Shown here: positions 1 through 9,276 of the stretch, one piece after another
Layout: each line of letters starts with the position of its first letter
How positions within the stretch are numbered: position 1 is the stretch's first letter
DNA from: Clostridiales bacterium
GTDB taxonomy: Bacteria; Bacillota; Clostridia; Oscillospirales; Acutalibacteraceae
Direction: 5' to 3'
Assembly: GCA_022801595.1 (NCBI GenBank)
Contig: JAAWSO010000008.1
Span: 1-64,000, forward strand
DNA: 64,000 nucleotides
Notes under the pieces: model-generated
Told to the model about the DNA's origin: nothing
The model's input: only the letters and a program-made list of their open reading frames with translations
Databases searched by the model: none
Program-made: the position numbers and the translations under genes

Positions 1-3000
1 CGGTTTTGCTTTCGCTGTGCTTCAAAGTGAACCCTGCCACTCCGCCGGTAAACTCCATCTCCCCGAACTTGCCGTTGATTGCGGTATCGTCAAGGGTTAT
101 GGTGAACTGGAAGTCCCTGTCTTTATCGCCATCTGTTCCCGTAACTTGTTTTGTTACTGTCAAGTTTCCCGGTTCTATTTTAGCATTGACATATTTAATG
201 GTATTAGATGGCTGTTTTTGTTCCATATCCGTCACTGTATCATCCACTATAATCGTTCCAGTAACCTTTCCGGAAGCTTCGTCTTTTTCTGCCTTTCCGT
301 TTCCTGTGATATTAATCTCTTGGACACCATAATATGTGTCCTTGGCTTCTGTAATTGTATAAGTTGCCCCTTCTGGTAAATTATAAATCAAAACCTTTTC
401 GCCGGATTTAATCACTAACTCACCATTGCCCTTTTCCAATGTAATATCCGGTTGTTCAACCCAGTTTGGATTCTCAACCGTCGGACTTTTTAACCATGAT
501 AAAGAGTTCAAAGGCGTTCCATCTGCTTTTTTGAATTCGACGTCAAAATTGAAATCCTTATCTGTTGATTCCGTATCAACGGATAAGTGCTTTTCTAATT
601 CTAACATTCCGGGTTCCTCAGCATTAATAAAACGGACATAATTGTTTTGATCAAATTCATCCCCATAATCAGTACCTAATGTTAGATTTTGACCTAATCC
701 ATCTTTAATTGTACCTGTCATAAAGGTTGTTGAATCTTTCGGATGCAATGGAATAACTGTAACATGATTTGGAGCCAAGCTATCAGGGTATCCCGTACTA
801 TTTGGATCTACTTTTCCTAATTCTGTTACAGTATATTTATAATCTTTCTGCTCATCCGTGTCGCCACCTTCTTTTGTGTCCGTATCTGTTTTGATGGCGG
901 TATCTTCTGGCAAATGAGAAATTAGAATTCTCTCTCCATCCTTTAAAAAGAATTTTGTTCCACTAACAATGGAAGCATTAGAAGTACTGATTTCATCCCC
1001 ATTTGCATCATACCTCTTATATGGATATTGATTAACCATAGGCTTGCCATCAGGTGAAGTTAAATCCAACTGAAATGCATATACACCCTTATCTTCTTCT
1101 GAATAGTCCTTAACAATTTTCTCGATTTGAACTTCTTGGTCAAAAATAATTGGATCTATTGCAAGCTCTTCAAATGGTATTGAAAATCTCATATAGCATG
1201 AAGATCCGGATGCACCTCTTTCTGTGTAATATACGGATAAACGATATGTTTTTGTCTCGCCTCCATATGGAATACCTGTAGCGATTTTCTCTCCAGCTTC
1301 ATTTGTTATTTCTTCTGCTCCATCAATAAAATCCCATAAGGTTACGTACATACCTACTGACGAATGGACTCCGCCAATATCTGCCACTTGTTGAGTAGTT
1401 TCAGATTTAACTGTCACTGTACCATCATCAGAAACAGTTGTTTCCGATAAAAATACTAAAAGATCATCATCTCCATAAAAGAAGTAATTCAATGGTCCGC
1501 AATATCCGGGCTGTAACACGAAGTCAAAATATGTTGTCATGCCAAAGTAAGAATTATGATCATTAGCTTCATCATCACTTGTTGGAAGTACTCCGCCAAT
1601 ATGTCGTCTATTATTTTGTAAGTTTTTATTTCCAAATTTAAGATCGTGTCCATCCGTTCCAAATGAAGAAGCACTATCCATCGGCCAAAATTCATTTGAA
1701 TAAATATTTGAGGCATTTTCTCTAAATTTATCTAATTCACCACTAACTTGCGTTCCATCATTTTTCTTGACTCCGGATAAAGTATATGTCCCTCCCCGAC
1801 GTGAAAACTGTAAGCTATAGTTTTCTTGAGTGTTTTCCGTCCCATATGCACTATATTGTAAATATGCCGTTTTTCCTTGGATTCCATCTGGATTATTTAT
1901 ACCATCCGGATTCAAATCCTCTTTAGCCGTTGAAAAGATTGGAGGCGCATTTACTCCATCATTCCAATTAATACTTCCATTTGGATTAACACCTTGAGCC
2001 AAGCTAAAAGTTGCCCCTCGAAGACTTGGGCCATAGAATTTACCACCCCATCTATTCGTTCCAGCACGATTCCCGGAATTAGACATATTTAACTTTGTAG
2101 GTACCCCATTAGGATCATTCCAAACTGCCGATCCTAATTCAGTTCCGGCATTACTGTTTCCAAAGGCAAATGCTTGGTTGTTGGGATCAAGAAGATTCTT
2201 TGGATTATTGATACCTTGTTTTACTGTGTTTGCATAAAATGTTACATTTGGATTTTGTGATTCAATAATGCCTTGATAAGAAGTTGGAAGTTTACCATTA
2301 AATTCACTACTCTTGATTAAGTCATTTAAAGTACCTTGTTCTATTGCCGCATCAACCATATCGCTTATATTGGCTACGTCACCACCGTTTTTTGCGATTT
2401 GAGCTGCGGCATCTGTAGTGTAAATCCAGCCATCTGATATATCGTAATCGAAAAAATTCACCGCATCATACTCATAATTTTCTTCTGTAGTTGGTTCAAA
2501 AATTAGACGAATGACCGTATTTTCGGTAATTAAAATCGTATAACCGTCTGCTGGATTCCCGACATATTTCACACCATTCTCATTTATGGTATCACCGGGC
2601 TTAAATGCCGGATTGTCCTTATAGTTAGTGAAAGTAAACTTAGAAGGATCATGACGATCTTCACCGTCTACAACAATAATAGGCGCATCTAAAATATAAA
2701 AATCCGCTTCATTAGTACTATCTTTATCTCTACCTTCTTTTAAAAGCCAAACCTGTCTTAATGTATAGTTTTTATTATAATGATCTTCATTTTCATTATT
2801 ATAAAGTTTATTCATGAATCGCATTTGTGATTTTTCAAAGAAACGTGTTTCTTCATCAGCAAACAATTTTCGCAATACATTTTCTGTTTTCAACGTTCCA
2901 TCAGCATTTAAGCTGACTTGAGAATGTGGACTTTGTTCATATAATTCATCCTTATCATACCTTTGACCATAACTCGTTTGTTCCTCAAAATTACGTGGCA

Positions 3001-3322
3001 GCGTATTTTCCCGTTCGCCGTCTGTTCGCCATACAATCATCGTAGATGGATCAGACGCCTGGGCATTTACTAAATCCATACCCGACAAGTTAGATTCTGG
3101 AATATCTAATTCCAACATTGGATAATTTAAGTAATGTTGGATAGTATAACAAGGATTATATTCACTCTCCGTTATAACCCCATTCGTATTTTCTTTTGCT
3201 TTAATCTGCATAGGCATACAACTTAACATTAAAATTACTGTCAAAAAACCACTTATGAATTTTGACATTATGCCTGCCGAGTAAGCTCGTTTCGCTGTTT
3301 GTACATTCTGACACTTCATCAT
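1..3322 (-). CDS. Large secreted surface adhesin/pilin-like protein, C-terminus beyond window
   Basis: The minus-strand frame stays open for at least 1107 codons and runs off the left edge. The start is the first of two ATGs, just behind a GGAGGG ribosome site. Residues about 1-45 form a signal peptide (hydrophobic GFLTVILMLSCM, then QIKAKE). A fibro-slime/PA14-like stretch lies near residues 590-660 (PGYCGPLNYFFYGDDDLLVF, then VGMYVTLWDF). Three Cna-B/pilin-isopeptide-like modules follow, near residues 745, 920 and 1070 (GVYAFQLDL, FNFDVEFKK, FQFTITLDD, each with a later 'ERILISHLPE'-type strand). By family this is a wall-anchored adhesin, and a sortase signal would be expected beyond the edge. 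The last ~120 nt before the edge are visibly GC-richer than the AT-rich rest, suggesting a mosaic gene. Ligand unknown. Confidence 0.85.
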   Translation of the reverse strand, partial: MMKCQNVQTAKRAYSAGIMSKFISGFLTVILMLSCMPMQIKAKENTNGVITESEYNPCYTIQHYLNYPMLELDIPESNLSGMDLVNAQASDPSTMIVWRTDGERENTLPRNFEEQTSYGQRYDKDELYEQSPHSQVSLNADGTLKTENVLRKLFADEETRFFEKSQMRFMNKLYNNENEDHYNKNYTLRQVWLLKEGRDKDSTNEADFYILDAPIIVVDGEDRHDPSKFTFTNYKDNPAFKPGDTINENGVKYVGNPADGYTILITENTVIRLIFEPTTEENYEYDAVNFFDYDISDGWIYTTDAAAQIAKNGGDVANISDMVDAAIEQGTLNDLIKSSEFNGKLPTSYQGIIESQNPNVTFYANTVKQGINNPKNLLDPNNQAFAFGNSNAGTELGSAVWNDPNGVPTKLNMSNSGNRAGTNRWGGKFYGPSLRGATFSLAQGVNPNGSINWNDGVNAPPIFSTAKEDLNPDGINNPDGIQGKTAYLQYSAYGTENTQENYSLQFSRRGGTYTLSGVKKNDGTQVSGELDKFRENASNIYSNEFWPMDSASSFGTDGHDLKFGNKNLQNNRRHIGGVLPTSDDEANDHNSYFGMTTYFDFVLQPGYCGPLNYFFYGDDDLLVFLSETTVSDDGTVTVKSETTQQVADIGGVHSSVGMYVTLWDFIDGAEEITNEAGEKIATGIPYGGETKTYRLSVYYTERGASGSSCYMRFSIPFEELAIDPIIFDQEVQIEKIVKDYSEEDKGVYAFQLDLTSPDGKPMVNQYPYKRYDANGDEISTSNASIVSGTKFFLKDGERILISHLPEDTAIKTDTDTKEGGDTDEQKDYKYTVTELGKVDPNSTGYPDSLAPNHVTVIPLHPKDSTTFMTGTIKDGLGQNLTLGTDYGDEFDQNNYVRFINAEEPGMLELEKHLSVDTESTDKDFNFDVEFKKADGTPLNSLSWLKSPTVENPNWVEQPDITLEKGNGELVIKSGEKVLIYNLPEGATYTITEAKDTYYGVQEINITGNGKAEKDEASGKVTGTIIVDDTVTDMEQKQPSNTIKYVNAKIEPGNLTVTKQVTGTDGDKDRDFQFTITLDDTAINGKFGEMEFTGGVAGFTLKHSESKT

Positions 3323-3336
3323 CTCTATTCTCCCTC

Positions 3337-3618
3337 CTACATATTTGAGCCAGTCAAATAGCACTTCAATTCATCTGTATAAATCTCATATACCTTCAAA
3401 AGCAGCTTTGTTTCTGGATTTTTTGAAAATACCAAAAACAAGTAAGAAAGGTATTCCACGACATATTGCGTTTGTTATTTTCTATGGCTACTAAAGTTTG
3501 TCTGCTCACGCCAATCATTTCTGCCAATCCTGCTTGAGATTAACGACATCTTTGATCTCAATGTGGGTAAGTTTTTGGTCATATTCTCGATTAGCTTTTC
3601 TTTGGACGATTTGTTCAT
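3337..3618 (-). pseudogene. Broken Xre-family HTH regulator
   Basis: An ATG with a GGGAGG ribosome site opens a frame reading MNKSSKEKLIENMTKNLPTL. The helix-turn-helix itself (SQAGLAEMIGVSRQTLVAIE, then NNKRNMSWNTF) is only readable in another frame, and the tail (VFSKNPETKLLLKVYEIYTDE) in a third. At least two frameshifts therefore separate the start from the stop, which overlaps the ribosome site of the downstream adhesin. When intact this was a small DNA-binding repressor, probably controlling the adjacent surface-protein gene. The repeat at 3650-3672 sits about 32 bp upstream of its start and may have been its operator. Confidence 0.75.
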
Positions 3619-3649
3619 ATAATTGCCTCCCACGTAAAGCCAGAATTTT

Positions 3650-3672
3650 CGTGAAGTATACTACTCGAAGTA
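3650..3672. repeat. 23-bp direct repeat, left copy (candidate att or operator)
   Basis: Twenty-two of 23 bases match 5081-5103, the only difference being G versus C at the fourth base. The shared core includes AGTATACTACTCGAAGTA. The two copies bracket the integrase gene and its upstream region and little else. This copy lies 65 bp past the integrase stop, where tyrosine recombinases of the Tn916 type usually have their attachment site. Confidence 0.65.
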
Positions 3673-3737
3673 AAAACCTCCGTAAATCCCTACGATACAG
3701 GCATTTTTGGAGGTTTTTGACTATAATTTTGACGATG

Positions 3738-4868
3738 TTAAGCAACGATAACAAGCTTATTCATATTCTGACTCTTAAGATCAAAAGAGGAATGAACATA
3801 GCGATTGAGTGTGATGTTGACATTGGCATGACCGAGAATTTCGCTCAAGCTCTTTATTTCAAATCCGACCTCGACACACCTTGTAGCGAAAGTGTGCCGC
3901 AGAGCGTGGTAATTTACTTCCTTTATTCCGCTTTCCCGCACATAGCGTTGAAAGCGGTTTTGCATTGTTCGAGGTTCGATATATCTGTTTCTTTCTCCGG
4001 TTAAGATAAATTCCTTCGCTGTTCCCTGAAATTGGCGTATGATTTGAAGCAGAAAATCAGGTAGTGGAATATCCCGGATCGAGCATTTGCTTTTCGGCTC
4101 AGTTATTACTATTTTAGTCTTAGACCGTTCACTTGGTTCGGAACTTTGAATGCGCTGCATTGTTTCCCGCACCCGAAGGGTTTTGTCGTTGAGGTTCAGG
4201 TTCTCCCAACGTAAAGCGCAAAGTTCCCCAATTCGTATTCCGGTATATAGGCTGAGAAGCACCCCCAGTTTGCATAGATCAGTTTCTTCAAGGAGAGTAG
4301 AGGTTAGCTGTTTCTGTTCCTGAGTCGACAAAACCCTCATTTCTTTTTCTTTCTTTTTAACAGATAGCTTGCTCAAATTGCAGGCGACCGGGAACCCATT
4401 ATAGGAAGCGTATTCCATTGAGCTTTTTACAATCGTGATAATATCTGTTACTGTCTTAGGCGATAAACCTCCTTTCCCATCCAAACGACCTTTTTTTATC
4501 TTTTCTTCTACAAATTTCTCAATCAACTGTGTGCTGATTTTGCTGACAACGTATTTTCCCAAAAGCGGCATAATGTGACGGTCAATGAGCTGCTTATAGC
4601 GAACATAGGTGGATTCCTTTACATTGATACGGGTGGATTGAAGCCAAGCCGCAAGTATATCCGAATACAGAGCAATTTTTGATACTTGGGAAAGTTGTCC
4701 CCGACAGATCTGCGCTTGTTTTTCTTGCAGTTTAGTTTTGGTTTCGCCATAAGTTTTTCCATAGAGATAACCGTATTTTGCTTTTCCATCAGCGTCGTAG
4801 AACTTGATATAGCGGCCTTCCCATCTTCCGTCCTTTCGTTTATAAATATTCTCGCCTTTTTTTGACAT
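3738..4868 (-). CDS. Tyrosine recombinase/integrase, Tn916-type, intact
   Basis: This 376-residue integrase is full length. It has an AP2-like DNA-binding N-terminus (GENIYKRKDGRWEGRYIKFY), a SAM-like core-binding domain (about 70-170) and a catalytic domain (about 180-376). The catalytic residues are visible: Arg in YTGIRIGELCALRW, the His-x-x-Arg box in HALRHTFATRC, LGHANVNITLNRYVH, and the tyrosine in that last motif. It would cut and rejoin DNA at att sites for excision or integration. No excisionase or relaxase sits next to it; its neighbours are a broken Xre gene and decayed ICE genes. The stop is 65 bp from a 23-bp repeat whose second copy lies upstream, so the gene may form a minimal unit or be the surviving end of an ICE. 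Confidence 0.92.
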   Translation of the reverse strand: MSKKGENIYKRKDGRWEGRYIKFYDADGKAKYGYLYGKTYGETKTKLQEKQAQICRGQLSQVSKIALYSDILAAWLQSTRINVKESTYVRYKQLIDRHIMPLLGKYVVSKISTQLIEKFVEEKIKKGRLDGKGGLSPKTVTDIITIVKSSMEYASYNGFPVACNLSKLSVKKKEKEMRVLSTQEQKQLTSTLLEETDLCKLGVLLSLYTGIRIGELCALRWENLNLNDKTLRVRETMQRIQSSEPSERSKTKIVITEPKSKCSIRDIPLPDFLLQIIRQFQGTAKEFILTGERNRYIEPRTMQNRFQRYVRESGIKEVNYHALRHTFATRCVEVGFEIKSLSEILGHANVNITLNRYVHSSFDLKSQNMNKLVIVA

Positions 4869-5014
4869 AAGAAATGCCTCCTTTCTATGTAATGCTGACG
4901 GAAACTTTGACGGCTATAAACTCGTGCTTGTCCGATTTCAGGAGAGAAAAGACCTAATTTTTCGACTATCCGGCAAAGAAAATCCGAATAAGGCTTGAAT
5001 TTTCACGCGTCATA

Positions 5015-5044
5015 TTGACAAATCCGACAACATTTAAGTATAAT
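5015..5044 (+). promoter_or_regulatory. Consensus sigma-A promoter inside an inverted repeat
   Basis: TTGACA (5015-5020) and TATAAT (5039-5044) are separated by 18 bp and point rightwards. The spacer begins with AATCCGACAACAT, and an inverted partner (ATGTGTCGGATTTT) lies at 5062-5075, so the AT-rich -10/start region is flanked by a dyad. No intact gene lies directly downstream on this strand: transcription would run into the palindrome at 5081-5115 and then antisense to the decayed lytic gene. It may be a control region of the integrase unit. Confidence 0.5.
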
Positions 5045-5080
5045 ATAATATACAATATACATATGTGTCGGATTTTCCCC

Positions 5081-5115
5081 CGTCAAGTATACTACTCGAA
5101 GTAGTATACTTGACG
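5081..5115. repeat. Perfect 15-bp-arm palindrome containing the right copy of the 23-bp repeat
   Basis: CGTCAAGTATACTAC and its exact reverse complement flank a 5-nt centre (TCGAA). The first 23 bases repeat at 3650-3672 with one mismatch. On the minus strand TTGACG within the right arm is followed 17 nt later by TATGTA, a possible integrase promoter. The structure could be a regulator operator, an att core, or both; sequence alone does not decide. Confidence 0.6.
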
Positions 5116-5167
5116 AAAACAACGAGCGTTTTATCTCCTTAAATGGGGTTCAATTTTTTAGTATGTA

Positions 5168-5200
5168 AGCAAGACGCCGCCTAAAAAGGCAGCGTTTTTT
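5168..5200 (+). terminator. Intrinsic-terminator-like hairpin
   Basis: CGCCGCC and GGCAGCG pair around a TAAAAA loop with one mismatch, followed by seven T residues on the plus strand. It lies just beyond the stop of the lytic pseudogene on the other strand. Confidence 0.5.
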
Positions 5201-5203
5201 TGT

Positions 5204-6390
5204 TTAATAAGCAGGAACCCCGTAGCCGAGTATCTCGTAATAACCGATAGAATACCCTTGGAGTCTCACGCTGTCGCCTGAGTTCCCCTCAACAGTGTAA
5301 ACCTTGTCATTCTCGACTTTTTAGACGATACCCGTATGATCAGATAGACCGTCCTGCGAGCCTGATTCGCCATCGGGTGAGTCCCAATCGAAAAAGATAA
5401 TCATACCGGGGGCAGGCTCGTTGGAACCGTCAAGCCATTGGCCTCGATCCTTAAACCACTGCACACCGTTTACACACCCCGCATATTTGGGAACTCCCCC
5501 TGCGTCGATATATCCGCATTCATTAGCACACCAAGATACAAAGCAAGCACATTCCACACGGGAATTGAAACCATACCAACTCCAATATGGTCGCCGCCCA
5601 AGTTTCCAACCTGAGAGAGCGCAACCGTTACGATCTGCCCCTCATCATAGGAAATCCCATAGAGAACCGCAGACCATAAGGAATTATTCTTATCGGCAAG
5701 CAGTTCGGCCAGAGAGCCTTTCTGTTCTTCAGTGAACCCATATTGAGCCGCCATCTCATCGGCGGTCTTGTGTGAAACCCTAATATATAAGTAGGTTTGC
5801 ATGACTGTGCTTTCTGTTTCAACAATATTGCCGTGTCCGTCATCCGTTTCGGTAATCACCGTTTCTGTCCGGGAGGATATTTCGTTCATCTCCCAAAAGA
5901 TGTCCTTCATAAGCTGCTTTTTAGACTCGTCCATTGTAGCAACCTCCTGCAGATTGTCGGGATCGGTATTGGTTTTTACGGCATACACCGCAAGGACCTC
6001 TTTCCAAACAGCCCTGCTGCTACTCATTTCAAGAACATCATACGATACCGAGTTTTTTGCTTTCTGAAGCTTAGTATCATAATCGGTATTGATCTCCTGC
6101 ACTACGGTCTGCATGGTCATACCAGTGCCAGAGTCCTCTCCTGAAAAGAAGATCCCGAATACCGAACCGAGAAGCAGGCCAATCAGGCAGATCACGATAA
6201 TCACAACAACGGCAACCCACCCTCCGGCAGCAATAGCGGCGATAATTGCCTTTACAGCCGCAATCGTCGCTTTTACGGCAGCTTTTATCCCAACGGAAAC
6301 AGCTTTTGCGGTTGCTCTCGCTGCTTGAACTGCTCGTTGAGACGCTTTCACCGTGGCCTGCGCCTTTGAAACATCGGGCTTGCCATTCAT
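5204..6390 (-). pseudogene. ICE lytic transglycosylase/CHAP-type protein (CD1107-like), broken
   Basis: The N-terminus (MNGKPDVSKAQATVKAS) is Ala/Lys-rich and leads to one membrane helix at about residues 55-80 (GGWVAVVVIIVICLIGLLLG). This matches the membrane-anchored peptidoglycan hydrolase found in Tn1549-like conjugative elements, which opens the wall for the secretion channel. Two lesions are visible. A one-base shift near 5600 moves the catalytic part (RPYWSWYGFNSRVECACF, CANECGYIDAG) into another frame. A TAA at 5321-5323 replaces the expected Glu codon in HTGIV(E)KVEN. Reading through, the end YYEILGYGVPAY is intact, so decay is recent. It is unlikely to make an active enzyme. Confidence 0.8.
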
Positions 6391-6423
6391 TTAGCATTTT
6401 CAGTCCGAATGAATACATAACAT

Positions 6424-7212
6424 CTATCCGGTAGAGAGGAACGGGGGGATCACCGTATTTCCCGCCTGTTCCATTCGCTCGGCAAATTCGCAGATGTGAT
6501 AGAGGTTGTTCCCAACCTCCAAATGCACTTGGTCGATATATTGGCAAGTCCTGTCAAACTGCTTTCCATTGTCACGAGTGATTCGGATTTTATCACCATC
6601 GGCAAGCCTGAACTTCTCATTATAGTCCGAGTCGATAAACCGGATTCCCTCTTTTGCTCTTTCAATGTGCTTGTCAAGCCACTCACGCTTATAGCAGTGG
6701 CAGTAGAGGTTGTAATCTCCCTGCCGGGGAGTGCAGCACATTATAAAGGTATACTTTGCGGTATTAACACGAATGCCCGTAATAGTCCCGTTCATCGTCC
6801 ATTTTCCACTGGGGGTTCAAAGCACAATAGGCGTGGAGAATATCTCAAGATTGCAATAGTCCTTCGTCGTTTCGCAGAGAATTGATAACATAATCGAGGT
6901 TGTCGGAAAATTTCTCTGTATTCAAAGCCTTGCTAAACTCGTTCCAAGTGGAGTAAAACTCATTTCCGCTTGTCCCGAAATCAGCTCTCAGATACCCGAT
7001 AAATCCTGTCTGCATACTGATTTGTTGACTTTGAGAATAGGAATACATCTGTTCATTGGGCTTCATTCCCTGCATTGTAAAGCCCTTATCATCAATCTCG
7101 TAGTCAAGATCTTCAAGAACTTCCATAACAAAGTCTATATCCAATCTTCCGTTTGAAATTTCTGCGGCAAGCCTGTTGCCTATATAGATTTCCAAAGTGT
7201 TATCTTCCCGCA
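6424..7212 (-). pseudogene. Conserved ICE protein of unnamed family, broken and fused at its start
   Basis: The first part (NTLEIYIGNRLAAEISNGRL, then QISMQTGFIGYLRADFGTSG and YSTWNEFSKAL) and the second part (YTFIMCCTPRQGDYNLYCHC, YHICEFAERMEQ) together resemble a single protein I recall from clostridial ICEs; the function is unknown. A TGA at about 6845 and a frameshift near 6800 split them. The upstream end is joined in frame to the remnant of the thioester gene near 7212, apparently by a deletion, so the 211-residue open frame at 6845-7480 is a hybrid of two genes. Confidence 0.65.
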
Positions 7213-8037
7213 GATTCAGGCTCATTTCATCTCCGCTTTTCTCAAAAGAGATCCCCGGTTCGTCCGCAGAAAAGGTATATTTGCTCAAAACACCGTTGGA
7301 ATCGGTGAGAGTGGCGGAGTAATTTGTTCCGTTCCATTCAAGCTCAATGCTGTCCGCCCTGCCGGGGGTGTCACTGCAAAAACCAGGCAGCATACTGTGT
7401 TTCTGGACGCTTCGCTCAATGCGCTCATAGTGGTCGATGACCTGAGAATACAAGGGGTGGTTGATACTGATTGAATCCAAAACAGCGTCATAATTGCCAG
7501 AACCGAAACCTCGTCTCTTTCACTAACTATGGTTTCTCAAGCTAAGATCTGAGTTGCCATCGCTTCGGTAAGGGTATCTGCGTCATCCGCATTCTGAGAA
7601 CGCTAACTTGTGCTGATTGTCCCGGTATAGCCGTATTGGAAGATACGACCGATAAACATCTTAATTTCATATGGGGTAATCGTGTCATTAAAATCGTCGG
7701 GGTAGTTATCCCAAAAGTTTTCATCTCTTGCAACAAGGCTGTCCCCGGTTTCAAGGGATACTCCGGGTTCAATGCAGTAGCAGATATTCCCGTTAAACGA
7801 GTTCATCGCATAAACGGTCGTGTATCGGGAGGAACCAGCAGACCAACCATTTCGTTATGTCAGGCTGTCGTGTCCCCACGAATTGCTGTCCCCATCACGG
7901 GGGAACGAAACGAGAAAAGCTTCCACTTCCTCGCCTGCGGCAAAGGCGGTTGTCGAGCCAATGCCCATAAAGGTGGAAAGACACATCACAAAGGCAAGGA
8001 GAGCCGATGCACCTTTCCTGAAAATACTCTTTTTCAT
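7210..8037 (-). pseudogene. Thioester-domain (Cys-Gln) secreted adhesin remnant
   Basis: An ATG behind AGGAGG begins a signal peptide (MKKSIFRKGASALLAFVMCL, ending TTAFAAGEE). The thioester-domain signatures follow: NICYCIEPG, with the bond-forming Cys, and ATQILA(W)E, with the partner Gln. In-frame stops interrupt it: TAA after HDSLT, TAG in place of Trp after TGTISTS, and TGA in place of Trp after ATQILA. A one-base deletion follows at RDEG. The downstream part (SISINHPLYSQVIDHYERIE, LTDSNGVLSKYTFSA) is readable. When intact it would have been an ICE-encoded surface protein for covalent attachment to host or partner cells. Confidence 0.75.
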
Positions 8038-8091
8038 TCTGTGTAAACCTCCTAAAATACAAAAAGCACCGTACTTTTTCAGCACGATGCG

Positions 8092-8744
8092 ATTCGTGAT
8101 ATTGTTTTGATTTTATGCGTAGCCGATATAGATCAAAGGTGTTCTCTCCGGTAGGTTCTGCCCACACCCACACTTCGGAGATGTTTTCACCCTTTGGGTA
8201 GCGGTTCAGGCAGGCGGTTCTCTCTCTCGAGATATTTGCTGTGAGAACTAGCACCCAAAGGATTATCCCAACAATAGACCGCTTCGCTGTTCAGCGCAAG
8301 CCTAACGCTTTTTGCATATTCCTTCGCAAAAGAAATCCAATGCTCAATGTCAAAGACAGGCTCGTTTTCAATGGGCTTTTCTTCTTCGGGTGGTTCCGTT
8401 TGGGAAGGCTGTGTAATCTCCGGTTCAGGCTCTTTGCTTTCAGGGGGTACGGTTACGCTTGGTTTTTCAGGCACAACGAGTTCCTGCACGGGCTTATCCG
8501 CTTCATCAGGCAGATCAGCGGGGTTCGCTGTCTGCCTGGTATCAGGAATAGCCTGTATCTGTCCGGCAGTTGCTGTGCTTTCCTCCGTTGGCGGGATTTT
8601 CTTCTCGGGTTCAGCATCCTGCTGCTGTTCAGGCGTTGTTTCAACCTCTTTTTTTCCTTCTGCGGCAGGCGGCTCGGATTCAGAAAAGCTTTGACTATTA
8701 CTCTCCAAAAAAGAAAACGGCTGCGCCTTATCTTCTTTTGGCAA
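8092..8744 (-). pseudogene. Proline/glutamate-rich ICE protein, frameshifted
   Basis: From a TTG codon the frame gives about 150 residues of low-complexity Pro/Glu/Thr sequence (PPESKEPEPEITQPSQTEPP). A globular end follows: FDIEHWISFAKEYAKSVRLA, then AVYCWDNPLG. Near 8240 the reading slips, and the continuation (RTACLNRYPKGENISEVWVW, AEPTGENTFDLYRLRIKS) is in another frame. It lies between truncated parB and the thioester gene. Function is not known; the disordered stretch suggests a linker or scaffold. Confidence 0.45.
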
Positions 8745-9276
8745 GGCGTTGTTTCAGCCCGTCAGTGCAAACAGGATCAGAACGTCCTTTTGAGAAATTA
8801 GTCGTCAGTCGCGACGCATTTTCTTTACTCGGTCTACCTGCCTGCCTTTTCATAGCATCAAAGCGCATTTTGTAGGAAAAAGCCTTTTCGCTTGGAAGTA
8901 TCTGTGACCGTTGAAAATTGCTTTCTACCATTAAAATCGTAACTTCATCACGGTCGAGATCTACCACTTCGCAGCGCAGGGTTTCAAATCCCACAAGCTC
9001 ACAAGCCTTTTTTCTTCTGTGACCGGAAATCATTTCATACCTGCCATCTTCCTTCTGCCTGACGGTTGCGGGAGTAATAACGCCACGTTCTTTTACACTC
9101 TCAACAAGCTGAATCATATCCTCATCTTCCCGCACCCGAAACGGGTGGTCGGGAAAATCATCAATTTCATCAAGGGGAATATCCCTGAGTTTTGCTTCGT
9201 CCCGTTCCTCCTGTGAGGAAAACAAATCATCGAGAGAGTGTGTGGGGAGTGTGAAGTCGCTCTTTCTGCCTGCCAT
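8728..9276 (-). CDS. ParB/Spo0J-family partition protein, C-terminally truncated
   Basis: The ParB nuclease-like N-domain is complete: DIPLDEIDDFPDHPFRVRED, VKERGVITPATVR, and the arginine patch ISGHRRKKACELVG. The helix-turn-helix part begins (LPSEKAFSYKMRFDAMKRQA, GRPSKENASR) but after FSKGRSD the sequence becomes unrelated and stops. Family members are usually about 300 residues, against 182 here. It would bind parS-like sites and help stabilise the excised ICE. Loss of the dimerisation end probably inactivates it. It lies directly after parA, which is also broken. Confidence 0.75.
   Translation of the reverse strand: MAGRKSDFTLPTHSLDDLFSSQEERDEAKLRDIPLDEIDDFPDHPFRVREDEDMIQLVESVKERGVITPATVRQKEDGRYEMISGHRRKKACELVGFETLRCEVVDLDRDEVTILMVESNFQRSQILPSEKAFSYKMRFDAMKRQAGRPSKENASRLTTNFSKGRSDPVCTDGLKQRLAKRR

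Noticed and set aside
3498-4004. 168-codon plus-strand frame over the end of the integrase
   Set aside because: Antisense shadow of the integrase catalytic domain, with no ribosome site and no family resemblance.
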